From contig JADKAQ010000046.1 of NCBI GenBank assembly GCA_016719105.1, forward strand, positions 620,001 through 684,000: DNA of 64,000 nucleotides, written 5' to 3'. The translations under genes were made by a program, and so were the position numbers. Origin of the DNA: Gemmatimonadota bacterium. GTDB taxonomy: Bacteria; Gemmatimonadota; Gemmatimonadetes; Gemmatimonadales; Gemmatimonadaceae. The notes below the pieces were generated by a model. That model was not told the DNA's origin. It searched no databases and saw only the letters and a program-made list of their open reading frames with translations. Shown in pieces: positions 1 to 7,608 of the stretch. How positions within the stretch are numbered: position 1 is the stretch's first letter; each line of letters opens with the position of its first letter.

Positions 1-1317
1 CGCGCCACCGACGGCATACCGGGCGCGGTAGTCGCGCACGCTGAAGGCGGTCTGGTCGCCGCGCAGCGTCCCGGTGACGGTAAGCCAGGCGCGATTCACC
101 TCCCCTCGCGCAAAGACGCCGGCGCTCCCGACCTTCTCCAGTTGGTGGATCGTCTCGCTCCCCTGGTCGGCGACGGTAGGGCAGGTCGCCACGGGACGCC
201 CGGCACCGACGCGTCCGGCGCAGTTGTTCCAGTTGCGGCGGTCGTCGCGCTGCGACTGTACGTCGGTGCCGACGGTGAGGCGCCAGAGGTGATTGCGCGT
301 GAAGCCACGCTGCTCGAGGCGCGCCGAGGCGCCTAACGTGCGCCGGTCGAAGCCAACGATGGCGAACGCCTGTGGGTTGTACAGGTCGCGCCATCCGGAG
401 AAGACGGTCGCGCTGGCGGAGCCGGCATCCCACGACTGCTCGCCGGTGAGCGAGAGGAGCTTCTGCCCCACCTCCTTCCGGGCGCGTCGCAGGATGTTCT
501 GCGAATCGGCGACGGTCGGCACGTCGCGCAGCTCGGTCGCCGTCACCGCGCCGGGGTTCTCGGCCGTGGGGGCGTCGTACCAGGTGAATTGGGCGCGCAG
601 CGCGCTGTTGTCGCGGCGCCAAGCCGCATCACCCGAGACCACCGACGAGCTGAAGTCGGCATAGTCGCGCGGCCCGTCGCCCTTGTTCCCCGTCGAGGTG
701 ACGCGCCAGCCTAACGCATTGTCCTTCGCGCTCCCGGCCAGGGTGGTGTTCCAGCGATAGGCATCGGCGTTGCGCACGAATCGAAAAGCGGGATCGAATC
801 GCACCTTGGGGAAGGGATCGCTCTTGAGCTCGAGCACCCCGCCGGACGCATTGCCATACAGGGCTCCGGCTGCCCCTCGCATCACCTCGGCGCTCCCCAC
901 CCCTTCGAGATCGACGAAGTCGACCGCCGTCTGCCCGTCGGCGAGGGTGAGGGGGACGCCGTCGCGCACGACCCGCACCCCGCGAATGCCAAAGGCAGAT
1001 CGCGCGCCAAAGCCGCGGATGGCCAGCCGGGGGTCCTGCGTGGGGTTGTAGCGGTTGGAGACGGCGAGTCCGGGGACGTTGATCAGCAGTTCGGTGAGCG
1101 AGGCCCGTCGGATCCCGCTGCGTCCGGAGTCGACCTGCAGGCGCGAGACGCCGAAGGGGAGGTCGAGAACCGAACGCGAACCCTCACGCGTCACCGTCAC
1201 GCGCACCGGCTGCAAGCGGCGGGTGCGCGTGGAATCCTGCGCGTGGGCGCGGGTGGCGAGTGCGCCCACCGCGAACGGAACCACGAGGGTGAGCATGCTG
1301 CGAACACGTACGGCCAT
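1..1317 (-). CDS. TonB-dependent outer-membrane receptor, 3' part cut by window edge
   Basis: The reading frame is open from an ATG at 1317 to the window edge (439 codons), so the C-terminal barrel lies outside. A signal peptide ending near ATRAHAQ is followed by a plug domain. It shows the usual features: a short CarboxypepD-free N-terminus, a segment around residues 70-100 with PGLAVSNRYN and IRGFGARSAFGIRG, and then RDGVPLTLADGQ and EVMRGAAGALYGNASGG. These are typical of plug domains that close an outer-membrane barrel and use TonB energy to import siderophores, cobalamin or oligomers. The substrate cannot be told. A GAAAG sequence lies just upstream of the start. It is divergent from the DUF6702-like gene 73 bp away. 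Confidence 0.9.
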   Translation of the reverse strand, partial: MAVRVRSMLTLVVPFAVGALATRAHAQDSTRTRRLQPVRVTVTREGSRSVLDLPFGVSRLQVDSGRSGIRRASLTELLINVPGLAVSNRYNPTQDPRLAIRGFGARSAFGIRGVRVVRDGVPLTLADGQTAVDFVDLEGVGSAEVMRGAAGALYGNASGGVLELKSDPFPKVRFDPAFRFVRNADAYRWNTTLAGSAKDNALGWRVTSTGNKGDGPRDYADFSSSVVSGDAAWRRDNSALRAQFTWYDAPTAENPGAVTATELRDVPTVADSQNILRRARKEVGQKLLSLTGEQSWDAGSASATVFSGWRDLYNPQAFAIVGFDRRTLGASARLEQRGFTRNHLWRLTVGTDVQSQRDDRRNWNNCAGRVGAGRPVATCPTVADQGSETIHQLEKVGSAGVFARGEVNRAWLTVTGTLRGDQTAFSVRDYRARYAVGGA

Positions 1318-1390
1318 ATCTTTCGCCACGGGGTATTCCTCGCTCCGGTCCTCGCCACATACGCACTCGGCACGCCCGATCCCGACTGAC

Positions 1391-2035
1391 GTGACCTTCG
1401 TCGCCAATCCTAGCCGCGCGCGCAGCGCCGCTGCAATCACGGCATTGCCGCCAGCGCGCCGGGGGAGGGTCGGGCGCCTTTGTGGGCTCGGTGTCGCCGT
1501 CGCGCTCCTTGTCGCTGGTGTGCGCCCAACGCCTGCCTTGGCGATCGTACCAGTGCCGCATCGCTCCGCCCCAAGAGGCGCGGCGGTGCACGACATCCAC
1601 CTGACCTATTCGCGGGTGGTGGTGGACGGGGCGAGCGTGCTGTGGCGGGTGCGCCTGTTCCGCGACGACCTGGAGAAGGCGCTCGCCGTGTACACGAAGA
1701 ATCCGGCGTTCAAGGTGTCGACGCCGGGGGCGGACTCGGTCTTCGCCGCCTACTTCAACGCCGAGGTCCCGGTCACGGCCAACGGAAAGCGACTCACCGG
1801 GCGGGTGCTGCAGTCGGGGAAGGACGCGGAGGTCACCGATCAGGACATGTGGTGGTACCTGATCGAACTCCCCTCACCGTCGACGGTTACGACGTTCACG
1901 ACGCGCGTGGGGCTCCTGTTCGAGCACTTCACCGACCAGCGCAACGTGGTGACGCTGCTCAAGATGCCGGGCGAGGGTCGTCACTCGCTGTACTTCGTGC
2001 GGGACGATGCGCGCATGCAGACGCTTTCCTTCTAG
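1391..2035 (+). CDS. Secreted DUF6702-like protein of unknown function
   Basis: The GTG at 1391 gives 214 residues with a late hydrophobic stretch (LCGLGVAVALLVAGV) ending in an ALA cleavage-like site, so the protein is probably exported. The mature part starts with HDIHLTYSRVVVDG, followed by LWRVRLFRDDLEKAL. This matches the pattern I associate with the DUF6702 family (small beta-rich envelope proteins of unknown role), from memory and not searched. The start is uncertain: no good ribosome site is visible, and a TTG at 1445 is an alternative. It is followed 3 bp later by a second exported protein and is divergent from the TonB receptor gene, which fits an envelope role. Confidence 0.6.
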   Translation: MTFVANPSRARSAAAITALPPARRGRVGRLCGLGVAVALLVAGVRPTPALAIVPVPHRSAPRGAAVHDIHLTYSRVVVDGASVLWRVRLFRDDLEKALAVYTKNPAFKVSTPGADSVFAAYFNAEVPVTANGKRLTGRVLQSGKDAEVTDQDMWWYLIELPSPSTVTTFTTRVGLLFEHFTDQRNVVTLLKMPGEGRHSLYFVRDDARMQTLSF

Positions 2036-2038
2036 AAG

Positions 2039-2662
2039 GTGCGCGTGCGGCGAGCGGCTTCACGGGCGATATGCCTCCTCTTCCTCACGGCGCTGGCCGG
2101 GTGCAGGCGACAGCACGTGCAGGCGGCGCCGATCCCTCCGCTCCGCCCCCTTCGGAGTTGCGACGCGATTGCACGGCCGGTCCCGACTGACTCCATCGCA
2201 CCGTTATTCCGCCGCCGCTCGAACCAGGACGCGTTCGTGCGCATCAGTCGGACGGTCCCGGGCGGCTTCGCGAGTATCGATCGGGATTCGACGGGACGAT
2301 TCGTCGTTCGGATGGTGGACACGACGAAGGCAGACACAATCCGGGCAGCATTGCGCGAGCCGTTCACGGCTGGGCGATCGCCAGTGGAGAAGGCGGGAAT
2401 CCTGCGCGAGCTTGCGACGGCGAGGGCGGAGCGGGTGTCATGGAGCATGGCGCAGCTGATCGACTGGAACGACTACGTTGCGACGTTCGTGATCGGGGGA
2501 CCCGCGGTGGTGGGGGTGGGGGTGAACGTGCATCGCCAGCGAATCGAGGTGGACGTCGCGGACGAAAACGGACCGGACGTTGTGGAGGCACGGCTCGGGA
2601 GCCGCCGAATCCCGTGCGGACTGGTCGTCATCAAGATCACCGGGCCGGTGCGACTTCTCTGA
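2039..2662 (+). CDS. Hypothetical lipoprotein
   Basis: 207 residues from GTG at 2039, three bases after the preceding stop, so probably co-transcribed and coupled. The N-terminus is a lipoprotein signal with basic residues, then CLLFLTALAGC, giving a lipobox LAGC at about residues 19-22. The rest has no motif I recognise. The C-terminal half contains alternating beta-like stretches (IEVDVADENG, VVIKITG). Codon use is a little weaker in GC3 than its neighbours; it contains one of the few TTA codons not followed by GG. Function unknown. Confidence 0.5.
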   Translation: MRVRRAASRAICLLFLTALAGCRRQHVQAAPIPPLRPLRSCDAIARPVPTDSIAPLFRRRSNQDAFVRISRTVPGGFASIDRDSTGRFVVRMVDTTKADTIRAALREPFTAGRSPVEKAGILRELATARAERVSWSMAQLIDWNDYVATFVIGGPAVVGVGVNVHRQRIEVDVADENGPDVVEARLGSRRIPCGLVVIKITGPVRLL

Positions 2663-2738
2663 TCCGTCGCTTGGCCCTTTGCCACTCTGGCAGCCAGTCT
2701 GCCGGTCGCGCAGGCTCGAGTCCCACTCCGCTTTCACT

Positions 2739-2767
2739 TTGGCAAGTTCTGGTCGGCATGCACGATG
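2739..2767 (+). promoter_or_regulatory. Possible promoter of the Hsp20 gene
   Basis: TTGGCA at 2739-2744, then a 17-base spacer and ACGATG at 2762-2767. The -35 part matches a sigma-70 box at five of six bases; the -10 part is poor. It lies about 60 bp upstream of the Hsp20 start. I do not see a clear heat-shock sigma or CIRCE element. Confidence 0.25.
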
Positions 2768-2827
2768 CCTCCTCCGCGTGGCGTGCGAGTCCATCTCGCA
2801 ACACCCAAACCCACAGGAGGTAGTCGT

Positions 2828-3310
2828 ATGGTTACCATCACGCCGCTCAACACGATGCTCGACCGCATGGTTACCCTCAGCCGGGCCATGGATCAGGCGT
2901 TCGTGAACGGGTCGCCCGACGCGCTTGGAAAGACGGCCGCCCAGCCCAGCTGGGTTCCCGAGCTCGACGCCTGGGAGACCGAGGGTGAGTACCTGGTGCA
3001 GCTGGACCTTCCCGGCGTGAAGGCCGAGTCGGTCGACATCGGCTTCGAGAAGAACACGCTCAGCATTCGTGGCGAGCGGGAACGCAGCATCCGTGCTCCG
3101 GAGAAGGGGGAGGTGCGCGTCTTCTTCGCCGAGCGCGACTGGGGGACGTTCACGCGGTCATTGCGCTTTCCGCAGCACGTGGCTGGCGACAACATCTCGG
3201 CGACGTTCGACGCCGGGGTGCTGACGATCCGCATCCCCAAGTCCGAGGCGGCCAAGCCGCGCAAGATCCAGATCCGCACCGCGAGCGAGACGAAGCAGGT
3301 CGAGGGCTGA
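2828..3310 (+). CDS. Hsp20/alpha-crystallin small heat shock protein
   Basis: 160 residues, the usual size. A perfect AGGAGG at 2815-2820 precedes the ATG at 2828, which fixes the start; the longer in-frame ORF is not needed. The alpha-crystallin domain spans about residues 40-150: EGEYLVQLDLPGVKAESVDI, LSIRGERE, the conserved FTRSLRFP and the A-x-x-x-n-G-V-L signature as DAGVLTIRIPK. The C-terminal I-x-I motif is IQIRT. The family binds unfolding proteins in large cytosolic oligomers without ATP. It stands alone with its own strong terminator, consistent with an independent stress-induced transcript. Confidence 0.95.
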   Translation: MVTITPLNTMLDRMVTLSRAMDQAFVNGSPDALGKTAAQPSWVPELDAWETEGEYLVQLDLPGVKAESVDIGFEKNTLSIRGERERSIRAPEKGEVRVFFAERDWGTFTRSLRFPQHVAGDNISATFDAGVLTIRIPKSEAAKPRKIQIRTASETKQVEG

Positions 3311-3366
3311 GTCGCGCGCGCCGGGAGCGATCCCGGCAATCAGGAGTACGTACAGCAGGGGAGTGG

Positions 3367-3398
3367 AAGCCGGCTCCGAGGGATGGAGCCGGCTTTTC
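3367..3398 (+). terminator. Rho-independent terminator after Hsp20 gene
   Basis: An 11-bp perfect stem, AAGCCGGCTCC (3367-3377) pairing with GGAGCCGGCTT (3385-3395), with a 7-base loop and TTTTCC following. Confidence 0.9.
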
Positions 3399-3665
3399 CG
3401 TTCGGGACGCCGGGAGGATGCGTGCTGGCGGTACGGAGGGGAATGAATGGATGACGGAGGTGAGCGGGGCGGGGGGTAGCGTTGTTTTTGGGGGGGGCCC
3501 CCCACGCCGCCGCCGGAATCCCACCGACTCTACCGACGCTCGGCTCCCGCGAACGCCCGATCCCCCACCCGCTCGAACGGCCGATAGGCGCTCCCACCGC
3601 ACGCCGGCACATTGCGCCCTGTCACCTCGCGCTCCCCCGCGCCGCATCTCCTGTGAGGCCGTGCC
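3399..3665. other. Intergenic stretch without a gene
   Basis: Together with the terminator, 3311-3665 holds no supported gene. It contains a T5-G8-C6 tract at about 3482-3502 that could fold as a G/C hairpin. I see no promoter I would defend for the protease operon that begins at 3666. Confidence 0.5.
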
Positions 3666-4631
3666 ATGTCCGCTTCAAATCCCGCATCAACTCCCGCATC
3701 AACACCCGCTCCCACGACCCCCTCCGTGCTCCAGTCGCTCTCTGACGACCTCGCCGCTGCCGTCGCCAAGGCGTCCCACTCCCTCGTCGCGATCCACGCC
3801 CGCCGGCGCATTCCGTCGACCGGCGTCATCTGGCGCCCGGGGATCGTCGTCACGGCGCACCACACCATCCAGCGAGAGGAGCGGATCACGGTCACACTCG
3901 CCGACGGGACCTCCGTCGGCGCGACGCTCGCCGGGCGCGACCCCACCACCGACATCGCCGTCCTGCGACTCAACAGCGAGGTCGGCGTCCCCATCGAGCG
4001 TGCGGCCACCGGCGCCGCTCGCGTCGGCCAGCTCGTGCTGGCGTTAGGCATGCCCGGCCCCGCGGTCACCGCGGCGCTTGGCGTCGTCAGCGCCACCGGC
4101 GGCGAGTGGCGCACCTGGCACGGTGGACGCATCGACCAGTTCATCCGCCTCGACCTCGCCATCTACGACGGCTTCTCGGGCGGCGCGGCGATCGATGCCA
4201 GCGGGCGAATGCTCGGGCTCAACTCCTCGGGACTCGCGCGCGCCTCGGCCATGACGATCCCGCTGGCCACCGTCGAGCGTGTCGCCGAGCAGCTGCTGAC
4301 GTCGGGACGCGTGCGGCGCGGCTACATCGGGTTAGGGGTGCAGCCGGTACGACTGCCCGCCGGCGTCGTTGCGGCGCACGCCCTGCCCCGCGAGGTGGGG
4401 CTCATGGTCGTGTCGATCGAGGAAGGGGCACCGGCGCACGCCGCCGGGATCTCCCTGGGCGACGTGGTGGTTGCCTGTGCAGGGGAGGCGGTGGCCGATC
4501 CGTCCGAGCTGCTCGCCGCCCTGACGGGCGACCGCGTCGGCACGTCGGTGACGCTGCGCGTGCTGCGCGGCGGCGCCCCGCAGGACATCGCCGTCACCGT
4601 GGGTGAACGTCAGACGCGTAGCGATCGCTGA
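3666..4631 (+). CDS. Cytoplasmic trypsin-like serine protease with C-terminal PDZ domain
   Basis: 321 residues. An S1C (HtrA/Deg-like) catalytic domain spans about 30-210, with an intact triad: His66 in VTAHHT, Asp96 in TTDIAVLRL, Ser171 in GFSGGAA. A PDZ domain follows at about 218-312 (YIGLGVQPV, GLMVVSIEEGAPAHAAGI). Unlike periplasmic HtrA there is no signal peptide or membrane anchor: the N-terminus is a Pro/Ala/Ser/Thr-rich leader (NPASTPASTPAPTTPS). The protein is therefore predicted to be cytosolic. It begins a unit in which the next protease starts 13 bp downstream and a LuxR regulator 13 bp after that. Substrate unknown. Confidence 0.88.
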   Translation: MSASNPASTPASTPAPTTPSVLQSLSDDLAAAVAKASHSLVAIHARRRIPSTGVIWRPGIVVTAHHTIQREERITVTLADGTSVGATLAGRDPTTDIAVLRLNSEVGVPIERAATGAARVGQLVLALGMPGPAVTAALGVVSATGGEWRTWHGGRIDQFIRLDLAIYDGFSGGAAIDASGRMLGLNSSGLARASAMTIPLATVERVAEQLLTSGRVRRGYIGLGVQPVRLPAGVVAAHALPREVGLMVVSIEEGAPAHAAGISLGDVVVACAGEAVADPSELLAALTGDRVGTSVTLRVLRGGAPQDIAVTVGERQTRSDR

Positions 4632-4644
4632 CGCGAGGGATGAC

Positions 4645-5268
4645 ATGGATTCAACATCGTTTCTCTCCCCCGCCCTCGCGGCGGAGCTCGAACTCGACGG
4701 GCTGGCGGCGCTGGTGCGCGGCTACACCGTGCAAATCGCCAGCCGCAACGGCACGGCGTTGGGGTCGGGTGTCGTCTGGCATCCGGACGGCCTCGTCGTG
4801 ACCAACGCCCACGTGGTGCGTGACCCCCGCCCGGTCCTCTCGGTAGGCGGGGCCGGGGAGTTCGAGGGACGCGTCGTCGCCCACGATGCGCGCCGCGATC
4901 TGGCGCTCATCAGCATCGACGCCGCCGGACTGGTCGCCGCCCCGGTCGGCGACGCCGAGTCGTTGCGCGCCGGTTCGCTCGTGCTCGCGCTCGGTCACCC
5001 GTTAGGCGTGGCGCACGCGCTCACGCTCGGCGTCGTGCACGCCGTCACCACGACGCGCGGAATGCCGCGCTACATCGCCGCCGACGTTAGGCTGGCCCCG
5101 GGCAACTCGGGGGGACCACTGGTCGACACGTCAGGGCGCGTGGTGGGGATCAATGCGATGATTGTCGGCGGGCTCGGCGTCGCCATCCCCAGCACGGTGG
5201 TGCGCGCCTTCCTGCGCGACGCGGCGCGCAGCGGCGCCGTGTCGTACACCACCCCGCTCGCCGCCTGA
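4645..5268 (+). CDS. Second trypsin-like serine protease, no PDZ, cytoplasmic
   Basis: 207 residues from ATG 4645, preceded by GAGGG. An ATG at 4603 is in frame but would overlap the upstream gene by 29 bp, so the later start is preferred. It is an S1C catalytic core with an intact triad: His in VVTNAHVV, Asp in RRDLALIS and Ser in APGNSGGPL. It lacks a PDZ domain and any signal peptide. Deg-type proteases normally carry at least one PDZ and act in the envelope. A PDZ-less, leaderless copy directly behind a PDZ-containing one suggests a heteromeric or processing pair. That pairing is inference. Confidence 0.86.
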   Translation: MDSTSFLSPALAAELELDGLAALVRGYTVQIASRNGTALGSGVVWHPDGLVVTNAHVVRDPRPVLSVGGAGEFEGRVVAHDARRDLALISIDAAGLVAAPVGDAESLRAGSLVLALGHPLGVAHALTLGVVHAVTTTRGMPRYIAADVRLAPGNSGGPLVDTSGRVVGINAMIVGGLGVAIPSTVVRAFLRDAARSGAVSYTTPLAA

Positions 5269-5281
5269 CGGGGCGCCCCGG

Positions 5282-5920
5282 GTGATCCGACTCGCCCTCG
5301 CCGCCCCGTCGGCGATGCTTCTGGCCGGACTCGAGGCCCTGGTGATGCGCGATGGCGCCTTCACCGTGGTCGAACGCATCGTGCACCTCGACGACATCGC
5401 CGAAACGCTCGAGGGGGCCGACGTCGAGGTCGTCGTCGCGGTGGTCGACCGGCCCGATCGTTTCGCCCTCCCGAGCGCCATCGATAGTGATGCGTCGGGG
5501 CACCGCTGGCTCCTCCTGGTCGATGCCGACGCGCACGAGGTGGGCGACTGGGTACGGCGCGGGGCCCGCGCCGTGCTTCCGCGCGACGCCGAGGGGCGCG
5601 AGATCCTCGCCGCAATCGAGGCGGTGCACGCGGGGCTCGCAGTCGTGCCGGCCACCGTGGCCAGCGCCCTCACCAGCTCCCCCGCCCGCTCGGCGCCGCG
5701 ACTCACGAACGCGATCGCGTCGGCCCCCCTCTCGCCTCGCGAACGGGAGATCCTCGCCCTGCTCGCCGAAGGGCTGGGCAACAAGATCGTCGCCGCCCGA
5801 CTGGGGATCTCCGAGCACACGGTCAAGACGCACGTCGCATCGATCTTCCAGAAGCTGGGCGCCGACACCCGGGCCGAAGCGGTCGCCATCGGGGCACGGA
5901 GCGGGTTGCTCCTGCTCTAG
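5282..5920 (+). CDS. LuxR/NarL-type regulator with a degenerate receiver domain
   Basis: 212 residues from GTG 5282, 13 bp after the protease stop. The C-terminal HTH (about residues 148-205) is canonical: LSPREREILALLAEGLGNK, then EHTVKTHVASIFQKLGA. The N-terminal part has receiver length and layout. The acidic pair that normally follows the first strand is replaced by AAPSAM, and the conserved Lys before the last helix is replaced by Pro-Arg (VLPRDA). Only one Asp (VVDRPDR, about residue 56) could be a phospho-acceptor. It is best read as a pseudo-receiver that does not use ordinary phosphotransfer. No sensor kinase is adjacent; the partners are two proteases. Confidence 0.82.
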   Translation: MIRLALAAPSAMLLAGLEALVMRDGAFTVVERIVHLDDIAETLEGADVEVVVAVVDRPDRFALPSAIDSDASGHRWLLLVDADAHEVGDWVRRGARAVLPRDAEGREILAAIEAVHAGLAVVPATVASALTSSPARSAPRLTNAIASAPLSPREREILALLAEGLGNKIVAARLGISEHTVKTHVASIFQKLGADTRAEAVAIGARSGLLLL

Positions 5921-6068
5921 CCGACAGCGCGCCGGGGCACGACCGGGGCACGACCCGGGCCGAGCGTCCTGGCAGCGCCGAGGGCGAGGCACACCCGATG
6001 GGCGGTCGCTACAAACCCCACGGCGGTGCCCGATGTCTGAGGGAGTGAACCCTTTCAGCCTCCCCGCC

Positions 6069-6992
6069 ATGCGCCGCCCACTCCCGCACCTCGCGTTCGC
6101 CGCTGTCACCATCGCCATCGCTCCGGCGCTCCTCTCGGCCCAGCAGCTGCAAGGGGTCAAGGAGCGCGTCTTCTCCGTCAGCGAACGCCTGGGCAGCGGC
6201 GGCACCATCCGCCTCTACGCCCGCGTGGGCGACATCACCATTACCGAGGGGACGGGGGAGACGGTCGACTTCCGCGCCGAGAAGGACGAGCGCCGCGGCC
6301 GACTGGAGGACGTGGGCTTCACCGTGCGACGCGACGGCAACGACGTCACCATCTGCGCGGTGTACTCGGATGACGACGCCTGCGACGCCGACGGCTTCAA
6401 CGGCCGTAGCAACCGGCGCTGGAACTGGGGTCGGCGGGAGTCGTTGCGCCTGACGATGACGGTCCGGCTGCCGCGCGGCGCGCGCCTGCGCACCACGAGT
6501 GGCAACGGCGACATCTCGGTGAACGCGAACCTGGCCGAGGCGCGGGTCTCCAGCGGGAATGGGCGAGTCAGGGTCTCCGGGGTCAGCGGTCGCGTCGACG
6601 CCTCGTCAGGCAACGGCGAGGTCTCGGTGGACAAGGCCGGCGGCCCGGTCGACGCACGGTCCGGAAATGGCGACGTGACCATCGGGACGGTCAACGGGCC
6701 GGTCAACGCCTCGTCGGGCAACGGCGACATCCGCGTCTCGATGGACCAGCTCACCGGGAGCGAGGACATGGAATTCTCCTCGGGCAACGGCCGCGTCGAG
6801 GTCGTCGTCCCCGCCGACTTCTCGGCCGAGGTCGAGGCGAACAGCGGCAATGGGCGCATCACGACCGACTTCCCCATCACCATCCGTGGGAAGCTCACCC
6901 CATCGCGGCTGCGCGGGACGATCGGGAATGGCGGGCGCCGCCTCCGCATGTCGACCGGCAACGGATCGATGGAGATCCGGAAGCGCGCGTAG
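6069..6992 (+). CDS. Secreted DUF4097-type protein with repeated GNG turns
   Basis: 307 residues. The signal peptide (HLAFAAVTIAIAPALLSAQQ) fits the ATG at 6069; ATG 6033 and GTG 6045 are also in frame and neither has a clear ribosome site. The mature protein is a right-handed beta-helix-like DUF4097 domain, about residues 40-300. Nine turns read SGNG, IGNG or TGNG at intervals of roughly 14-37 residues. The family is often found near anti-sigma and stress genes and is called adhesin-like, but its role is not known. It follows the protease/regulator unit by 148 bp and may or may not be co-regulated with it. Confidence 0.8.
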   Translation: MRRPLPHLAFAAVTIAIAPALLSAQQLQGVKERVFSVSERLGSGGTIRLYARVGDITITEGTGETVDFRAEKDERRGRLEDVGFTVRRDGNDVTICAVYSDDDACDADGFNGRSNRRWNWGRRESLRLTMTVRLPRGARLRTTSGNGDISVNANLAEARVSSGNGRVRVSGVSGRVDASSGNGEVSVDKAGGPVDARSGNGDVTIGTVNGPVNASSGNGDIRVSMDQLTGSEDMEFSSGNGRVEVVVPADFSAEVEANSGNGRITTDFPITIRGKLTPSRLRGTIGNGGRRLRMSTGNGSMEIRKRA

Positions 6993-7137
6993 GCTCGTTG
7001 GAGCTGTCTCATTCGTGGTGATCGTGGGGGCGCCGCAGGTTGCGGGGCCCCCGCGTCGCAGGGAGGGACGACGCACGGCGGTCCCGCTCGGTTCAGCGAG
7101 TCGACGTTGCGCCGATACTGTGGGGAGAGGTGTCCCC

Positions 7138-7497
7138 ATGGAGAATCGTGTGCCCAGTCTTACGCCGACACGCCCGTTCCAGACGCGCATCGAGCGTCAC
7201 GTCGAAGTCCGCCTCAAGGACGTCGATTCGGATCACCATTTCATCAGCTCCAAGTCGGAGACGATCAACGTCAGCGATCACGGACTCCTGATGGAGGTCC
7301 CGTCGGCGCTGGATGCCTGCGTGGGACAGGAAGTGATCGTCTCGCTGCACTGGGCCGATGGCCAGTGGGAATCGCCGGGCGAGATCGTGCGCTTCGAGAG
7401 TCCGTATTGGCGCGACCTGCGCTCGAGCGTGATGGGGGTACGCCTCGCGCGCGCGCTCCCGCACGACCTCCTGGTGCCGAACGAGACGCATCCGTAG
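7138..7497 (+). CDS. Small PilZ-like protein
   Basis: 119 residues from ATG 7138, with GGGGAGAGG a few bases upstream. The NVSDHGLLME segment matches the D/N-x-S-x-x-G half of the PilZ signature, and the following strands (VSLHWADGQW, GEIVRF, MGVRLA) fit a PilZ barrel. The N-terminal RxxxR half is not clear: Arg residues occur in RIERHVEVRL but with different spacing. Binding of cyclic di-GMP is therefore plausible but unproven. It stands alone before a strong terminator. An HD-GYP regulator elsewhere in the window shows that the cell handles cyclic di-GMP. Confidence 0.65.
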   Translation: MENRVPSLTPTRPFQTRIERHVEVRLKDVDSDHHFISSKSETINVSDHGLLMEVPSALDACVGQEVIVSLHWADGQWESPGEIVRFESPYWRDLRSSVMGVRLARALPHDLLVPNETHP

Positions 7498-7562
7498 GAC
7501 ACGCGCGACGCACCACTCGGCATCGCGATCGCACCGTTCGACCACGCCCCTTCCATTGCTTC

Positions 7563-7592
7563 GGCCGCCCAGGCAGCTTCGGGCGGCCTTTT
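7563..7592 (+). terminator. Rho-independent terminator after the PilZ-like gene
   Basis: GGCCGCCC (7563-7570) pairs perfectly with GGGCGGCC (7581-7588) over a 10-base loop, followed by TTTT. Confidence 0.85.
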
Positions 7593-7608
7593 CATTGGAC
7601 GCACGACC

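Noticed and set aside
2739..2830. Sigma-54 or heat-shock sigma promoter for Hsp20
   Set aside because: The GG/GC spacing of a sigma-54 site is wrong and no CCCCAT-type -10 box is present.
3482..3502. T5-G8-C6 tract as a second terminator
   Set aside because: The order is T-run before the G/C block on plus, no gene on minus ends here, and the real terminator is at 3367-3398.
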